This document shows, piece after piece, positions 42,797 to 50,971 of a stretch of 63,212 nucleotides of DNA (positions are counted from its first letter, which is position 1; each line of letters begins with the position of its first letter). Origin of the DNA: OLB6 sp964525565 (GTDB lineage Bacteria; Bacteroidota; Ignavibacteria; Kapaibacteriales; Kapaibacteriaceae); NCBI GenBank assembly GCA_964525565.1, contig CAZGHI010000013.1:1-63212 (forward strand), in the 5' to 3' direction. Under the pieces are notes generated by a model, which did not search any database, was not told where the DNA came from, and was given only the letters and a program-made list of their open reading frames with translations. A program made the translations under genes and the position numbers.

Positions 42797-45700
42797 TGCT
42801 GCGATGGTTGAAGTCGAAGCTTTTGAAGGGCTTCAAAGTATGTGCGAATGAGGCTTTCGTAATCCTTCGTGAATCCGCCCCTTACCTGGTCAAGCAGAGA
42901 TCTGAGAGCGGCCGGATTGTCGAGTTGAAGTCCAATAGCGGGTGGACCCTGACGCACAACATCATTCCCGCTATTGCTCTCTCTCGTTTTTTCGTAATCG
43001 CGCTCGTTCATTGAACGTGAGGCATTCAACAATCTGCTTAAGATTCTTTCTTGTCGCAATCGTGTTTCGGGAGTGATGTTACCTGTTTGTAAGTCGGACA
43101 TCACCTCTTGCATGTCGGAAGCAATCTGTGACAAGTCTCCAATGGGTTTCTTGGAACCAGAGGCAGAGCGGCGTTCCTCTTCTAACTCCTGTATAGCTTT
43201 CATTGCTCTACCTTGCTGGGCAGCTAACCTTCCGAGCTCTGCACGTTGTTGTTGCGAAAGCTGTCCGCCGATTCCATCTGCACCCTGCTGTTGGCCTCCT
43301 GGTTTTTGGCCTTGACCCGGCATTTGATTATTGATCTGTTGTTGCAATTCTGCCAGTTGTTGCAAGCGTTGAAACGGGCTTTGACCGTTTCCTTGCCCCA
43401 TCCCTGGGTTTTGCCCTTGTCCACCCTGTCCCGAGCCGTCGCCATTCATCATTTGCGCGAGGGCATCACTCATGCGCTGAGCCGCACTGTTCATGGAACT
43501 CATCGCTTGCTGCTGACTGCGTTGAGCCATGCTTCCACTCCGATCCTGCATGTGTTGAATTGCATTATTCATTTGCTGTAGTGCATCACCCATGTCTTGC
43601 GCCATCTCGGGTGATACACTCATGCTGCGTTGTGAGAACTGCAACATGGAATTCGCCATGTTCTTCATGGCTTCCTGAAGTTGCTGTTGTTTCTGTGCAA
43701 GTTGATTGAACTGACTGGACGACGGATCAGTCTCCCGCATCTGTTTCCACAATTCCTCTTGTTGTTTCGAAAGGTCAAGCATGTCTTCCATCCCTTTCTG
43801 CATTTGTCGAGCAGCCTCGCGCTGAGCATTTTTATTCATCTGCTTTTTTACTTGTTTCATTTGCTGGGCAAAGCGCTGCAAATTCTTACTTGCATTCTTT
43901 TGTTTACTGCGTGCATCCTGCATGTTACCCTTGTTCATTTCTTGCTGGGCAGATTTCATGTCCGCCGATGTCTGATCAGCATCAAGTTCATCAAGAGCAG
44001 CTTTCATTTGATCGTTCGGCATTGAGATTCCAAGGTCCTTCATCATTTCTGCGAGGTCTTTGCTTTCATTTGCCAATTGCTGCAGATCTTCTTGCAGTTT
44101 TTGCTGTTCCGCAGCGAGTTTTTCACGTGATTGTTTATCAGATGGGTTGGTATTCTCGGCTTGCTTTGCCAGATCTTCTTGTTTGCGGGCTAACTCTTCG
44201 GCGCGCGACGCAAGTTCGTCTGCCTTTTGTTCGGCTTGGATGCGTTTAAGAAGATTCAGAGTCCGCTCAATGTTTTGCCGAAACTTTTCTTCGTCAAAAG
44301 TGAAGTTTTGCATCATGCGTTCAAGCTCTTCGGGCGTGAGTTGCTTCATGGCCTCCTGTAGCCGACGTTGCATGCGTTCAAGCTCTTCACTTTTTACTTT
44401 CCGCATCAGCTCTTGAAGTTCTTTATACTTATCAAGAGTTTCGGGACTTATGGCTTTGTACTGTTCCAGTTTTTGCGTCATTTGTTCCAACTTGTCCGCC
44501 ATTTGATCCATGCGCTTCTGAAGGTCTTCTTGTCGTTTTACGAGTTCTTCTGCTTTTCTCTTGTCTGACCACTGGGTTTGTGCCTGCGCCTGTGCTTGCT
44601 GTTTTTGCATTTCTCTTCGCAACTCGTCGCTTTCTTTGCGAAGTTGATCAGTTTCTTGAGCAAGTTTTTTTAGGTCTTTAAACAAAGACTCCTGGGTTCG
44701 ATTAGTTTCTGCAAACACCTCTTCAAGAGAAGGTAACCGCACTTTGAATGTGCTTGTTTTGGCGGCTTTATAGCCGTGCACATGGTCATTGTCGGCAACC
44801 TCCACAAAGAACTCATATTCATCGTCCGGTGTTATCCCCAACGAAGCCAGATTCCATGTGTATCCTACGTCTAAAGCCGTTGCACCGCTTTGCAACGGTA
44901 ATGGGATGGTGGAATAACTCTTGTCGGCCATTGCATACCGTGATTTCACCAACTTGTAGTGAAGGGTAAGCCTTGAAAATCCGTAATCATCGGCGATAGA
45001 AACCAACAATGGAAGTCGTCCAGTTGCATCTATGTCCACATCTTTTCGTGGTTCAACCATTGTAATCGTAGGGTAGCCATCCGTGAGAACTACGATGGTG
45101 TGGACCATTGGGTCGGAGTTTTTTTGGCCTTCGATATCATTGAGCACAATACGATACGTTCCTGGTTTTGAAACCGTAAAGGTGCCCACAGCCGTAGCCC
45201 CTTCCACTTTCATGCGAAGGGAAACGGTGTCGGCAGTACTTGAGTCAGTAGAGCGAGTTTCGAGGATGATATTGGCTTCTGCCAGCGGTTTGCTTGATCG
45301 TACAGTTAGCTGTACCACCGATCCTGGTAGCGCTGTAATATCCGCCTGCTGCTCGGAGAAATCTGTTGGTGGTAACTGTGTATATGCTGGTGGTATAACA
45401 CGACCTTGAAGCGACCTGATTAGAGGAAGGTCTATCACGGTAACTGTAATGGTATCAGAGGATACACCCTCTTCATTCCATTCGGCAAAAGCGAATGCCT
45501 GAACAGATCCGCTGATACCGGGTAGTAGATGTCGATATGCGTCCGCAGTATCAAAAGCAACCGGGAAGGGAGTGAAACGATCAGATCCCGATTCTTTTAC
45601 GAACAATACAACGTGCTCAGGGCGAACACCGGTTGCAGTTACTCCTATCCACGTATTGGCTCCTCTCATCACGGTATCTGCTTCTGCCTGCATGTGCAGT

Positions 45701-46278
45701 GTAAATGGAGCCGGAGGCATGTAGCTTTTGTCGTATGTATAAAAACGCTGGAAAGCTGCACCGAAACTGTCTGGAAACACGGCCAGGACACTTGCCAATA
45801 AACCTGCTGCCAGTACTCCCCACAGCGCTGCACGTCGTTGAAGTTTTTTGTTGATAATGACGGAGAAATCAGTACTCTGTACATTGTGTTCTGCTTCCCG
45901 AACGGCCTCCGAAATCAGGTCAGGCGAGCCAGTGGGATGCTCGAAAAGTTGAAGAGCATTTACTAAAGTGTCTCGAACTTCAGGGAGGACTTTCCCAACT
46001 CGATGTGCAACATCCAGTGTGGTAGGCATACGAAGCAGGCCAGCTAACCGTAATACCGTTGGCAGAATGAACCACAATGTCATCAGGCCTGTGAGACCGG
46101 TCCATGCATACCACAAAGTGGTTCTTACCGATACCGAGAAATGAAAAGCCGCTTCGGCACTCAGGATCAGAAAAAGTAAAATACTTGAAGCCGCGACGGT
46201 TGTCCCGGTATTTCCCAGTAGTTTCCAATATTGTTCTCTTCGGGCAGTTGCCCGTAACCGTCGTACTACGTATTTCAT
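42793..46278 (-). CDS. DUF4175-like large membrane-anchored coiled-coil protein
   Basis: 1161 residues from ATG 46278. Three N-terminal membrane segments (AASSILLFLILSAEAAF, LTGLMTLWFILPTVLRLAGL, ALWGVLAAGLLASVLAV) are followed by a beta-rich periplasmic region (about 200-510). From about 516 to 1080 there is an extremely long coiled coil rich in Gln, Met, Glu and Lys (MQKQQAQAQAQTQWSDKRKA, then repeated QQMNKG-type segments). The C-terminus is a small conserved-looking tail. The layout matches DUF4175 proteins of Bacteroidota, whose function is unknown. It overlaps the DUF4159 gene by 4 bases. An apparent start at 46371 lies inside that gene and is rejected. Confidence 0.82.
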   Translation of the reverse strand: MKYVVRRLRATARREQYWKLLGNTGTTVAASSILLFLILSAEAAFHFSVSVRTTLWYAWTGLTGLMTLWFILPTVLRLAGLLRMPTTLDVAHRVGKVLPEVRDTLVNALQLFEHPTGSPDLISEAVREAEHNVQSTDFSVIINKKLQRRAALWGVLAAGLLASVLAVFPDSFGAAFQRFYTYDKSYMPPAPFTLHMQAEADTVMRGANTWIGVTATGVRPEHVVLFVKESGSDRFTPFPVAFDTADAYRHLLPGISGSVQAFAFAEWNEEGVSSDTITVTVIDLPLIRSLQGRVIPPAYTQLPPTDFSEQQADITALPGSVVQLTVRSSKPLAEANIILETRSTDSSTADTVSLRMKVEGATAVGTFTVSKPGTYRIVLNDIEGQKNSDPMVHTIVVLTDGYPTITMVEPRKDVDIDATGRLPLLVSIADDYGFSRLTLHYKLVKSRYAMADKSYSTIPLPLQSGATALDVGYTWNLASLGITPDDEYEFFVEVADNDHVHGYKAAKTSTFKVRLPSLEEVFAETNRTQESLFKDLKKLAQETDQLRKESDELRREMQKQQAQAQAQTQWSDKRKAEELVKRQEDLQKRMDQMADKLEQMTQKLEQYKAISPETLDKYKELQELMRKVKSEELERMQRRLQEAMKQLTPEELERMMQNFTFDEEKFRQNIERTLNLLKRIQAEQKADELASRAEELARKQEDLAKQAENTNPSDKQSREKLAAEQQKLQEDLQQLANESKDLAEMMKDLGISMPNDQMKAALDELDADQTSADMKSAQQEMNKGNMQDARSKQKNASKNLQRFAQQMKQVKKQMNKNAQREAARQMQKGMEDMLDLSKQQEELWKQMRETDPSSSQFNQLAQKQQQLQEAMKNMANSMLQFSQRSMSVSPEMAQDMGDALQQMNNAIQHMQDRSGSMAQRSQQQAMSSMNSAAQRMSDALAQMMNGDGSGQGGQGQNPGMGQGNGQSPFQRLQQLAELQQQINNQMPGQGQKPGGQQQGADGIGGQLSQQQRAELGRLAAQQGRAMKAIQELEEERRSASGSKKPIGDLSQIASDMQEVMSDLQTGNITPETRLRQERILSRLLNASRSMNERDYEKTRESNSGNDVVRQGPPAIGLQLDNPAALRSLLDQVRGGFTKDYESLIRTYFEALQKLRLQPSQQ

Positions 46279-46958
46279 TGTGTGAGAGCAAAAACAATAA
46301 TGTTTGTTCCGATCTTCAGGGCAGCTTCTCTCTTCTCCGGCGGGTCGTGATGGACATCTGGATCGGCCCAACCATCGCTTGGATTCGTCTCAACAGTATA
46401 GAAAACACACAATCTCTTACCACAGAACAATCCATATCCTCGAGGGGGCTTCCCATCATGCTCATGAATCTTCGGTAAGCCATTTGTGAAGGTAAAATGT
46501 GCGGTATAAATCGGGTGACTGAATGGCAATTCCTGCAATTCTTGATCAGGAAACACTTTTCTAAGTTCTCTGCGAATACTCTGATCCATACCATAGTCGT
46601 CGTCGATGTAGAGAAAACCTCCATGGTCCAGATAGGACCGCAATCTTTTCACCTCTTGTTCACTAAAACTCACCGTTCCATGACCGGTCATGAACAGCAA
46701 TGGATAAGCAAAAATGTTGTCGCTGGCAAGGTCAACGAACTCGTATTCCGGGATAACAGCAATGTTGGTATGATTTTGAACATATCTCAAAAGATTCACT
46801 TCCGCGCTAGGGTCGTTATACCAGTCTCCCCCCCCGCTGTACTTAACTCTGGCAAGCTTTACGCCGGACAATGTGTTGGCCGGCGGAATCCCGCTAACAA
46901 CAGGTTGTGCTGTTGCCTCATGCAGCATACAAACAAGGATGATTACAAGAATGCACAC
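46275..46958 (-). CDS. DUF4159 domain protein
   Basis: 227 residues with a short signal peptide (CILVIILVCMLHEATA) from a GTG start. The DUF4159 pattern is clear: ARVKYSGGGDWYNDPSAEVN, IFAYPLLFMTGHG, RLRSYLDHGGFLYIDDDYG and LPFSHPIYTAHFTF. The fold resembles class I glutamine amidotransferase-like proteins. The family is linked to envelope or aerotolerance-type gene clusters of unknown function. It overlaps rsmG by 16 bases upstream and the DUF4175 gene by 4 bases downstream. Confidence 0.88.
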   Translation of the reverse strand: MCILVIILVCMLHEATAQPVVSGIPPANTLSGVKLARVKYSGGGDWYNDPSAEVNLLRYVQNHTNIAVIPEYEFVDLASDNIFAYPLLFMTGHGTVSFSEQEVKRLRSYLDHGGFLYIDDDYGMDQSIRRELRKVFPDQELQELPFSHPIYTAHFTFTNGLPKIHEHDGKPPRGYGLFCGKRLCVFYTVETNPSDGWADPDVHHDPPEKREAALKIGTNIIVFALTQ

Positions 46959-47626
46959 GTTACAATCTTTTTTTCGTCTTGTGTAAACATTGGCAATCCT
47001 ATGGCGTCAATTGCATAAACCGTAACGACCATTTCTTTATGGGCTTTGCGTGCATTGTTGATCTCTTCCGTCAGATCTCCACCTTTCAGCAAGACAATTG
47101 TTGCCTTCTCCGTACGCACATCTTTCGTCCATTGTACGATTTCAGCAATCGGAGCCACAGCTCGCGATACAATAACGTTAAAGTACTTCTTGTATTTGGC
47201 TGACTGCGACAAGGATTCCACACGCGAGCAGACGGCTGTAATATCCTTTAATGCAGTATGTTGTGCAAGCATCGAGGCGATGTTGAGTTTCTTTGCCACA
47301 CTGTCAACTAGGGTGATTTTTATGTCAGGGCGTGCAATCTTTAGCGGAATCCCTGGCAGTCCCCCACCTGTTCCTACGTCAAGGACTCTACTCCGATACG
47401 GAATCTCAACGTACTTAAGGATCAGCAAAGAGTGAATGATGTGGCGTTCCCACAACATGTTCACGTCTTTACGGCTTACGAGATTTACTTTCTGATTCCA
47501 GTACAACAGCTCATCGTGATATCGTTGCAGATCATCCATCTGCGATTTTTCCAGCACAATGCCATTCACCGACAGGTGAGTCCAGACATCCGCCAGTGCT
47601 TTCGGTTGTGTGGTATCTTGTGCCAT
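46943..47626 (-). CDS. rsmG: 16S rRNA (guanine527-N7)-methyltransferase
   Basis: SAM-dependent methylation of G527 in 16S rRNA. 227 residues from ATG 47626, normal length. VLDVGTGGGLPGIPLKIARP is the SAM-binding motif I, and ITLVDSVAKKLNIASML and NVIVSRAVAPIAEIVQW follow. The start ATG shares the four bases CATG with the ATG of the divergent glycosyltransferase. A longer frame to 47665 would overlap that gene by 41 bases and is less likely. It heads the operon with DUF4159 and DUF4175. Confidence 0.94.
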   Translation of the reverse strand: MAQDTTQPKALADVWTHLSVNGIVLEKSQMDDLQRYHDELLYWNQKVNLVSRKDVNMLWERHIIHSLLILKYVEIPYRSRVLDVGTGGGLPGIPLKIARPDIKITLVDSVAKKLNIASMLAQHTALKDITAVCSRVESLSQSAKYKKYFNVIVSRAVAPIAEIVQWTKDVRTEKATIVLLKGGDLTEEINNARKAHKEMVVTVYAIDAIGLPMFTQDEKKIVTCAFL

Positions 47627-48260
47627 GAAGAAAAACGGACCTTTCTTTAGTGTAATCACCTGCACATGGAATCGTGCTCATCTTCTACAACGCGCTATTG
47701 ACTCTCTCGTCGGTCAGACAGAGACATCCTGGGAAGCAATAGTTGTTGACGATGGCAGTACCGATCACACCGAGGAAGTGATACAAAGCTACATCGTCAA
47801 GGACGAACGAATCCGGTACGTGAGACACCCAAATAATGTTGGTGTTGCCGCAGCCAGAAATACTGGCATTCGTTACGCACAGGGAACGTGGATTACGTTT
47901 TTGGACTCCGATGATGCCTATGCACCGGAACACCTTACACGACGAAGAACCTGCATCGAAAACAATGCACATGGTGAAATGCTCGTTGGCGGATATACTG
48001 TCATAGGCGATCCATACGTTGCCGATCGGTTCGACCCAACGAAGAGAATTCATGTAAACGAATGCGTGGTTGGAGGTACGTTCGTAATTCACAAAGGTGT
48101 ATTTCAACGTATCGGCGTGTTTGCCAATATTCCGTATGCAGACGACTCTGAGTTTTTTGATCGGGCATGATCATCAGGGGTTGCGATGATTCAATGCGAC
48201 TATCCAACCTATCTGTACTTTCGGGACACAGATAATCAGCTAACAGCAAAGAGGCTATGA
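47625..48260 (+). CDS. Glycosyltransferase family 2, with an in-frame TGA at codon 182
   Basis: MKKNGPFFSVITCTWNRAHL, DDGSTDHTEEVI and the metal-binding FLDSDDAY identify a GT2 enzyme. The frame meets TGA at 48168-48170 after SEFFDRA. It then continues in the same frame with 29 more codons of family-like sequence (MIQCDYPTYLYFRDTDNQLT) to a TGA at 48258, which overlaps the nth start by ATGA. The single change CGA (Arg) to TGA would explain it. I infer either a sequence error or a recent nonsense mutation. The protein is 181 residues as read and 211 if repaired, short for GT2. Its ATG shares CATG with the divergent rsmG start. Confidence 0.85.
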
Positions 48261-48904
48261 TGCGCAAAACGGGACATTCACAATCGGCTAGAATGGCTCA
48301 CATAATCCAAATACTGCAGGAATCATATCCCGATGCCAGAATCGGCCTTGACTATAGCAATGCATTTCAACTACTCATTGCAACCATACTTTCGGCACAG
48401 TGCACAGACCAACGTGTAAACTCAATTACTCCACATCTTTTTGCAAAGTACCCTTCTCCCGAAGCGTTTCTCTCAGTTTCCGTAAGCGAACTAGAAGAAG
48501 ATGTTCGGCCCACCGGCTTCTTTCGGAATAAGGCTCGAAACATCCAAGGATGCTGTGAACAGCTCGTAGCGAAACACGGAGGTGTAGTTCCCAACACAGT
48601 TGAAGAGCTTACAGAACTCCCAGGTGTGGGGAGGAAAACAGCAAACTGCGTATTAAGCGGGTGGTTTGGTCTTCCTGCTATTACTGTAGACACTCACGTT
48701 GCTCGTGTGAGTAATAGACTAGGGTTTGTTGATACCAACAACCCGGAACGCATTGAACAGAGACTTATGGCTGTGACCCATCGGGATCATTGGAATCTAA
48801 TCAACCTGCTCTTTATTGCACATGGTCGCACCATCTGCGTTGCGCGAAGACCACGTTGTAAAGCATGTTCAATTGCACAGTTTTGTCCAAGTGCAATGGT
48901 CTGA
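48257..48904 (+). CDS. nth: Endonuclease III
   Basis: Base-excision repair glycosylase/AP lyase for oxidised pyrimidines. 215 residues. The helix-hairpin-helix LPGVGRKTANCVLSGWFG has the catalytic Lys, and TVDTHVARVSNRLG has the catalytic Asp. The C-terminal [4Fe-4S] motif C-x6-C-x2-C-x5-C (CVARRPRCKACSIAQFC) is complete. It starts in ATGA with the preceding glycosyltransferase. A second in-frame ATG follows immediately. Confidence 0.97.
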   Translation: MMRKTGHSQSARMAHIIQILQESYPDARIGLDYSNAFQLLIATILSAQCTDQRVNSITPHLFAKYPSPEAFLSVSVSELEEDVRPTGFFRNKARNIQGCCEQLVAKHGGVVPNTVEELTELPGVGRKTANCVLSGWFGLPAITVDTHVARVSNRLGFVDTNNPERIEQRLMAVTHRDHWNLINLLFIAHGRTICVARRPRCKACSIAQFCPSAMV

Positions 48905-48950
48905 TCTTTTTTGCTCGTCACAATTATTGGATGTCCCTCCACATACCTCA

Positions 48951-50879
48951 GTGAAAAACTACGTTGTATTCTGCGGCATTTTGGTATTACTGTGGACGTC
49001 ACGTTTGCCTTGTCAACAAACAACATTTGGTGTTGCTGGTGGCCTTCAGAACACGATGCATGCAGCCGACTTTTCACAACTGGGCAACTATGCTTCATGC
49101 TGTCCGAAATTTTCGGACGGCACGGGAATTGGCTACTGGTTTTCTGGTGGCGTCGAATTCCCTGTTTTCGATGTGATGCGGATTGTTCCACGATTTAACA
49201 TTGCAGTGCATAACGGCACGCTTCGATACGATGAATGGACAGTGGTAGCAGACCTTAGAACGCCACCCTCCGTTCGGGATGCTCTTTTCCGACATGAGTT
49301 GAACACGTCTGTATCCACCGTTGGACTAGAGGTTGTTGGAGCTGTGCAGTTACTCCCATCATTCGATGTTGTAGCTGGGATTCGAACAGCGTGGATATGG
49401 ACTTCGCAATTCCATCAGACTGAGCATTTGGTACACCCCGCTGACTATGGATCATATGTTGGAGGAGGTAGGGTTTGGGTAGATCATCGTGGGACTATCC
49501 CAAACGCATTGCCCTTGCAGTTTGGACTGTTAACGGGACTACGGTATGCATTGCCATTATCACAAGCCAGGACTGTTGTTCTGCTGCCTGAGGTCACATA
49601 CCATCATAGTTTAACACAGGTTACTTCCACAGAACGTTGGAAGACACACGATCTTCGCATAGGCGTTGGTGTTTCTGTTGCACTGCGCAACGCTGAGGCC
49701 AAGTCTGATACCGTGCCGGAACCCCCTACCACGAATGTGCACAATATTCCTCCGCCGGCAGACCCACCTGTAGCCTTTATTCAGGTAAGCGGTAAACGAG
49801 GTGGTCACGAGGTACCGTTCGACACGATTCGCGTCGAAGAGACCGAAATCGTTGATTGGCTGCCTGTTTTAGGACATGTGTATTTCGATAAAGGATCGGA
49901 TTCCATACCTAGCCGATTTATCGAAACCGGTCGCACGGCATTCGTCAAGCCCGAAGCGTTAACACTTGAAGAAGCGACAAGTGCCGTGTTGGGTATCGTT
50001 GCTTCAAGAATGATCGGTCAGCCCGGTTGCACTATCGAACTTATAGGATGCACCAGTGATGTTCCTGGCGATGAAGGTATCGTGTTGGCACAACGTCGTG
50101 CAGAGTCAGTGAGAAGAGAACTCCTCCGATATGGTATTCATCCCGGTAGAATTACAATTCGTTCACAACGGTTGCCATCCATGCCAACACGAGCATCGGA
50201 TCGCAAAGATGATGAACTTGCGCACGAAGAAAACAGAAGAGTTGAACTAATCCCTAGCGACCCTGAAATTCTCGATCCACTTACTCTACGGCAGACTCAT
50301 CGAACAGTAATTCCTGATTCTCTCATAATTCGATTTTCGATACAATCACGGCTTCCGTTGCGATCACAAACCGTACGAATTCCAACCACCCCTGCACACA
50401 ATTTTTACGGTTCACCATACACAATTCCATCACCTACACAGACTGATAGTGCGATCATGGTGGTCGTTGATTCGCTAGGTCAGTCCGACAGTGTTCTGAA
50501 AGTGTTGCCGGTAAGCTATTCGTCTGTTCAAAAAAAGCGAACGGAGCATCAAGCCGGAATCGATGTAGAGCGTTATAGCTTAATCTTATTCAAATTTGAC
50601 GATGCAACTGTCACCAAAGAGCATCGTCGGGTGTTAAATCATATTCGAACGAAGATAAATGAGGGGGCTACGGTTACAATTCTGGGTATGACGGATGTGA
50701 TGGGGTCGCAGGACTACAACACAACGTTATCGCGCAAGCGGGCAAGTGAAGTTGCGAAGGTACTTGGGATTGAACCACAGTTCATTCAAGCTCTCGGCTC
50801 CAAGCAACCACGATTTCGGGATTCCGTTCCTGAGGGTCGCGCTTACAATCGTACAGTAGTCATAGAGCTTCGACCGTAG
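48951..50879 (+). CDS. Outer-membrane protein with two OmpA-like domains
   Basis: 642 residues from GTG 48951, with a signal peptide (VVFCGILVLLWTSRLPC). Residues about 18-240 are strand-rich and barrel-like (FGVAGGLQNTMHAAD, GYWFSGGVEFPVFDVMRIVP, LRIGVGVSVALR). The first OmpA-like domain (about 300-440) has VYFDKGSDSIPS, ELIGCTSDVPGDEG, AQRRAESVRREL and ENRRVELIPS. A linker follows, then a second OmpA-like domain (about 540-642) has FKFDDATVTKEHRRVL, GMTDVMGSQDYNTTLS and RKRASEVAKVLG. It is a paralogue of the gene at 55285-57302. It starts 46 bases after nth without a Shine-Dalgarno. The likely role is to connect outer membrane and peptidoglycan. Confidence 0.82.
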   Translation: MKNYVVFCGILVLLWTSRLPCQQTTFGVAGGLQNTMHAADFSQLGNYASCCPKFSDGTGIGYWFSGGVEFPVFDVMRIVPRFNIAVHNGTLRYDEWTVVADLRTPPSVRDALFRHELNTSVSTVGLEVVGAVQLLPSFDVVAGIRTAWIWTSQFHQTEHLVHPADYGSYVGGGRVWVDHRGTIPNALPLQFGLLTGLRYALPLSQARTVVLLPEVTYHHSLTQVTSTERWKTHDLRIGVGVSVALRNAEAKSDTVPEPPTTNVHNIPPPADPPVAFIQVSGKRGGHEVPFDTIRVEETEIVDWLPVLGHVYFDKGSDSIPSRFIETGRTAFVKPEALTLEEATSAVLGIVASRMIGQPGCTIELIGCTSDVPGDEGIVLAQRRAESVRRELLRYGIHPGRITIRSQRLPSMPTRASDRKDDELAHEENRRVELIPSDPEILDPLTLRQTHRTVIPDSLIIRFSIQSRLPLRSQTVRIPTTPAHNFYGSPYTIPSPTQTDSAIMVVVDSLGQSDSVLKVLPVSYSSVQKKRTEHQAGIDVERYSLILFKFDDATVTKEHRRVLNHIRTKINEGATVTILGMTDVMGSQDYNTTLSRKRASEVAKVLGIEPQFIQALGSKQPRFRDSVPEGRAYNRTVVIELRP

Positions 50880-50898
50880 TACTTTCCATGCTTCGTTC

Positions 50899-50930
50899 TT
50901 TGCGGTATTCTTTTTAACGCAGTACCTTTG
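50899..50930 (+). promoter_or_regulatory. Bacteroidota-type promoter TTTG-20-TACCTTTG
   Basis: TTTG at 50899-50902 (-33) and TACCTTTG at 50923-50930 (-7) are separated by 20 bases, matching the known Bacteroidota primary-sigma consensus on both elements. The leader to ATG 50972 is about 38 bases. It marks the vWA/WD40 gene as the start of its own transcription unit. Confidence 0.65.
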
Positions 50931-50971
50931 GGGAAGAATATTCCAACTACAGACACAGTGAAGAGTGAACC

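Noticed and set aside
42808..45400. Several open frames on the plus strand opposite the DUF4175 gene
   Set aside because: They arise from the biased Gln/Met-rich coiled-coil codons on the other strand and show no family or start signals.
48168..48170. Selenocysteine or TGA reassignment at the in-frame TGA
   Set aside because: Many genes in the window end in TGA, the site is non-catalytic in GT2 enzymes, and no SECIS-like hairpin was noticed.
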